Of a DNA stretch of 64,000 nt, positions 62,515 through 64,000 are shown one piece after another (positions within the stretch are counted from its first letter, which is position 1; every line of letters begins with the position of its first letter). The stretch is from contig OX104130.1 in the NCBI GenBank assembly GCA_944470555.2, positions 45,169,491-45,233,490 of the forward strand. Direction: 5' to 3'. The notes beneath the pieces were generated by a model that had not been told where the DNA came from, searched no databases, and saw nothing but the letters and a program-made list of their open reading frames with translations. The position numbers and the translations under genes were made by a program. Source of the stretch: Heterobilharzia americana (Eukaryota > Platyhelminthes > Trematoda > Strigeidida > Schistosomatidae).

Positions 62515-63858
62515 TTTTGAAAGTAGAATTGTATTTCAGAAGGGTGAAAGAAAATCAACGTACTTTTGAAGTAATCGTCCAAATCACATTAAAACGTAAG
62601 AAAAAGCCAATAAGGCAACAGAAGACTTTCAGGCGAGTACGTAACAGTTGATGTTGTGTGATACAGTCGCAAAAAGTGAACAGACTACTGGTCTTGTCGT
62701 AGTGTTTACAAAAAGAGTTACTTTGACGGATTTGGGACAACAATATCTTCTTTGCAAACGGCAACCCATAACTTTTTTTCACAGTTCCTAGTAATATTAG
62801 AATAACGGCGTCATATGACACTAAAAACTCACTGAGAAACAAGTTTTTCCCATTGAAATACTTATTGAGTCACTTGGGTGCGTAATTTTGTCCACTAAAT
62901 ATATCCCATTGTCTACGACACCAAATAAATGGCTTGAAGAAGTAAAGCGGCATTAACAAGGCTATTTAATCACAAAATCCTGTATTAATCAAAGTCAGTA
63001 GTAGAAAGATGCAGAATCTAGTGAGAAGTTAGCTTATCGGCATACAAATAGTTACACGATAGAATTGCTCAGAGTGACAGTCATGGAGACCAAGTCATTT
63101 CCGTAGAGAAGGAGATGAAAAGGCGAGTCTCTGTTGAGTAAACTGAAGCAAATACACGCAGTAGAAATGAACGAGCATCTGTTTGGGATATAGAGAAATT
63201 TCTACTGCCTTTATCACAAGGAAAGAGATGGACAGAAAGAGTCAGAACTGTGAAAATTTACGGAAGACTTCTAGAATTACCTTGGTATGACTAAGGCCTG
63301 AAAATCAAATTGTTTCATTGCGCTATATACCTGATAAGCAAAATAAAATAGAAATGAATCCACTCATTGACTATGCAACCATATATATCAAAATTTTTTA
63401 ATGAAATTCCCTTTGAAATTCTCATCTTTACGCTAGTGAACACATCCACAATTTTTCTACGGCATAAGATATTTATGACAGACCAAAACTTAATGAAAAT
63501 TAATCACTTCTAACAAAGACAAGTTTTACAAACGTTTTATAATTAGATACAAATATTTGCTAATCCGACTTTTAGATAAAGCTATTTTATAAAACTTACA
63601 TTTCGAAATATCTAAGAAAAATGTCACTCTTTGTGAAGAAGTAGTGTCAAATCATTAGTCTTAGCACTGCAGTGGTACAAAGAATCCAATTACTTGTTGT
63701 AGCACTTCTTCCAGTGAAGGTTTCTGAGAAGGATTCAAGAATTATTAAAAGACCGTTTGGCATAAAAAATTTTACATATAAAAGTTTCTAAACATGATTA
63801 TTTTTCTCTCTGGTTTTCTATACAATTTATCTTACTTTTTCACTCCTTATCATTTCAG
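62515..63858. other. No supported gene
   Basis: About 63060-63300 is less AT-rich, and one frame there reads as several short open pieces separated by stops, like a decayed coding stretch or an unlisted repeat. It is not assignable. The stretch ends in a strong pyrimidine tract (TTTTTCACTCCTTATCATTTCAG) before 63859. Confidence 0.35.
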
Positions 63859-63935
63859 GCAAGGAGGATAATGAAGTATCGGGACATTTCCTATTTATTA
63901 GTGCAGTGAAAATTATGTTATTTGATAAAAACTCT
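63859..63935 (+). CDS. Candidate internal exon, function unknown
   Basis: A strong acceptor (ending AG at 63857-63858) is followed by 77 bases (2 bases plus 25 codons) to a GTAATT donor at 63936. The peptide starts acidic and hydrophilic and becomes hydrophobic (GHFLFISAVKIMLF-like). The next candidate exon continues in the same frame after a 50-base intron. No family is recognised. Short introns next to long ones are typical near the 5' part of schistosome genes. If the intron were retained the frame would stop at 63978. Confidence 0.35.
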
Positions 63936-63985
63936 GTAATTAAACCAATATTTACCCCCCTCCATTTTTCTAACTTCTAATTCAG
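63936..63985 (+). other. Candidate 50-bp spliceosomal intron
   Basis: It begins GTAATT, holds a C/T-rich tract, has a branch-point-like TTCTAAC at 63968-63974 and ends TTCAG at 63981-63985. All four intron signals fall in a single 50-base segment with good spacing. Confidence 0.4.
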
Positions 63986-64000
63986 CTGGCTGTCACTTAT
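63986..64000 (+). CDS. Candidate exon continuing beyond the window
   Basis: Five codons in phase 0 after the candidate intron, cut by the window end. Too short to identify. Confidence 0.3.

Overview
This looks like a piece of a parasitic flatworm genome, most likely a blood fluke (Schistosoma or a close relative). The background is AT-rich, eukaryotic and gene-poor. No complete protein-coding gene is visible, and there is nothing bacterial: no operons, no ribosome-binding sites, no CRISPR. The assignment rests on the repeats. There are several short tRNA-headed elements carrying hammerhead-ribozyme remnants, which is the architecture of the schistosome Sm-alpha SINE-like family. There are also non-LTR retrotransposon copies of the RTE type, plus two fragments of a second non-LTR family. 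Family assignments come from remembered motif and domain resemblance, not from a search.

Layout. 1-15 kb is mostly featureless AT-rich DNA with four decayed hammerhead-SINE copies (853-1101, 9262-9462, 10225-10385, 13190-13328) and two AT microsatellites. 15.9-20.9 kb is a retrotransposon cluster: a 5'-truncated RTE tail (15888-16022), a near-full-length dead RTE copy 'A' (16424-20040), and the 3' part of a second non-LTR family (20100-20890). 22.9-23.3 kb holds the best-preserved hammerhead-SINE. 26.9-30.6 kb is RTE copy 'B', almost identical to A through the core. 36.1-39.1 kb holds three more SINE-derived units, arranged as inverted pairs. 43.3-44.2 kb has an unclassified repeat in two copies. 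50.3-53.9 kb has minus-strand elements: a fragment of the second non-LTR family, then RTE copy 'C', which lacks most of its endonuclease region. 61.0-62.5 kb is RTE copy 'D', which is truncated at its 3' end.

Host coding sequence is only hinted at. I list a few candidate exons (30901-31045, 39341-39647, 59247-59546, 63859-63935 plus 63986 onward on the plus strand; 392-568 and 14568-14746 on the minus strand) where an open frame coincides with plausible splice or poly(A) signals. None resembles a family I can name, and open frames of this length are common by chance in DNA like this, so confidence is low to moderate. The window is best read as large introns or intergenic DNA filled with decaying retroelements. 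The right edge may enter a gene: a 50-bp candidate intron with a good branch point sits at 63936-63985.

The most notable observations are three. RTE copies A and B share every lesion and have a near-identical core but visibly diverged ends, which suggests gene conversion. Several hammerhead remnants each carry a different single core substitution. Hammerhead-SINE units recur as head-to-head or fold-back inverted pairs.
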